A stretch of DNA of 64,000 nt, taken from the NCBI RefSeq assembly GCF_004360155.1, contig NZ_SAIS01000001.1, positions 1 through 64,000 of the forward strand, written 5' to 3'. This document shows, one piece after another, positions 63,673 through 64,000 of this stretch. The position numbers and the translations under genes are program-made. A model generated the notes under the pieces. It searched no databases. It was not told the origin of the DNA and saw nothing but the letters and a program-made list of their open reading frames with translations. Source of the DNA: Paraglaciecola marina. GTDB lineage: Bacteria > Pseudomonadota > Gammaproteobacteria > Enterobacterales > Alteromonadaceae. How positions within the stretch are numbered: position 1 is the stretch's first letter; each line of letters starts with the position of its first letter.

Positions 63673-64000
63673 TTAAGACATCATTTTTTCGATTGGCATA
63701 ACAAGGATAGAACTACATCCTAGTGCTTTTAGTTTTTCCATGGTTTCCCAGAATAAGGTTTCTGGACTTACTACATGAATCGCCACTGCGTCATCGTTAC
63801 CGGCTAGCGGCAATACAGTTGGGGTTTCAGAGCCTGGTAATAAGCTTTTAACTTGCTCTAAATAAGCTTTAGGGGCATGCAGCATGATGTATTTGCTTTC
63901 TTTCGCCTGAGTGACACCATCCATACGGGGTAGCATTTTATTAATTAACGCTTGTTTTGCTTCTGGCATGTCGCCAGCACGTTGAATGAACACAGCTTTT
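63673..64000 (-). CDS. hisG: ATP phosphoribosyltransferase, C-terminal part (cut by window edge)
   Basis: The 3' end of hisG, open to the window edge; the N-terminal catalytic part lies outside. The visible 109 residues cover the last strand of the catalytic domain and the HisG_C regulatory domain of the long form ([28 protein letters not shown], by its parts, and a C-terminus [17 protein letters not shown]). The long form is the hexameric, histidine-inhibited enzyme. First gene of the operon in this orientation; any his leader would lie beyond the window. Confidence 0.93.
   Translation of the reverse strand, partial: KAVFIQRAGDMPEAKQALINKMLPRMDGVTQAKESKYIMLHAPKAYLEQVKSLLPGSETPTVLPLAGNDDAVAIHVVSPETLFWETMEKLKALGCSSILVMPIEKMMS

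Overview
The window reads as a chromosomal segment of a marine gammaproteobacterium of the Alteromonadales, closest in style to Glaciecola/Paraglaciecola. This is an inference from gene content: a bifunctional HisB and HisIE his operon, YehS, DUF3025, DUF3718 and DUF2061 proteins, a large TonB receptor and E. coli-like GlnB, in an AT-rich genome. It mixes ordinary housekeeping blocks with two accessory patches (about 11.8-18.6 kb and 51.4-56.3 kb).

Layout. 0-6.7 kb: a glycosyltransferase, PII (glnB), a second-type lspA, a small FliF-tail-like protein, the divergent queC/queE pair for 7-deazaguanine synthesis, HopJ, and a periplasmic binding protein with a lipoprotein. 6.7-12 kb: a gatC-gatA-gatB operon in which gatB is fused in frame to a complete bacterial aspartyl-tRNA synthetase. 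It is preceded by a 17-codon leader peptide containing 9 Asn codons and a terminator/antiterminator pair. I read this as an asparagine-attenuated operon for tRNA-dependent Asn-tRNA synthesis, and it is the main discovery here. 12-18.6 kb: repeats, an IS4-family element, a PD-(D/E)xK nuclease-like gene and a 675-residue tubulin/FtsZ-like GTPase. 18.6-30.2 kb: beta-barrel, M28 peptidase, DUF3025, YIP1, NatAB exporter, HxlR regulator, vanadium-haloperoxidase-like protein, diguanylate cyclase and CPA2 antiporter. 30.2-44.3 kb: a LexA-box-controlled small gene, YehS, MBL hydrolase plus patatin, proS, trmO, serB, a tandem PilZ protein, radA and a chemoreceptor pair. 44.4-51.4 kb: TonB receptor divergent from a phosphatase / acyl-CoA dehydrogenase / aminoglycoside-kinase-like / quinone-oxidoreductase operon that resembles a split ACAD10/11 system. 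51.4-56.1 kb: small membrane proteins, a DUF262 (GmrSD-like) protein, a membrane-anchored pYEATS-like protein and two attC-like sites. 56.3-64 kb: hisG(partial)-D-C-B-H-A-ilvE-F-IE.

Two cross-cutting patterns matter. First, the leader peptide links Asn-tRNA supply to expression of the GatCAB-AspRS operon, and the synthetase carries the His found in non-discriminating AspRS, so regulation and enzymology point the same way. Second, a 211-bp module occurs three times (14.1, 52.5 and 55.8 kb), each time ending 27-46 bp before the start of an accessory gene and in the same orientation as that gene. It ends in a conserved stem-loop and a TATACT box, and looks like a portable promoter or cassette boundary.
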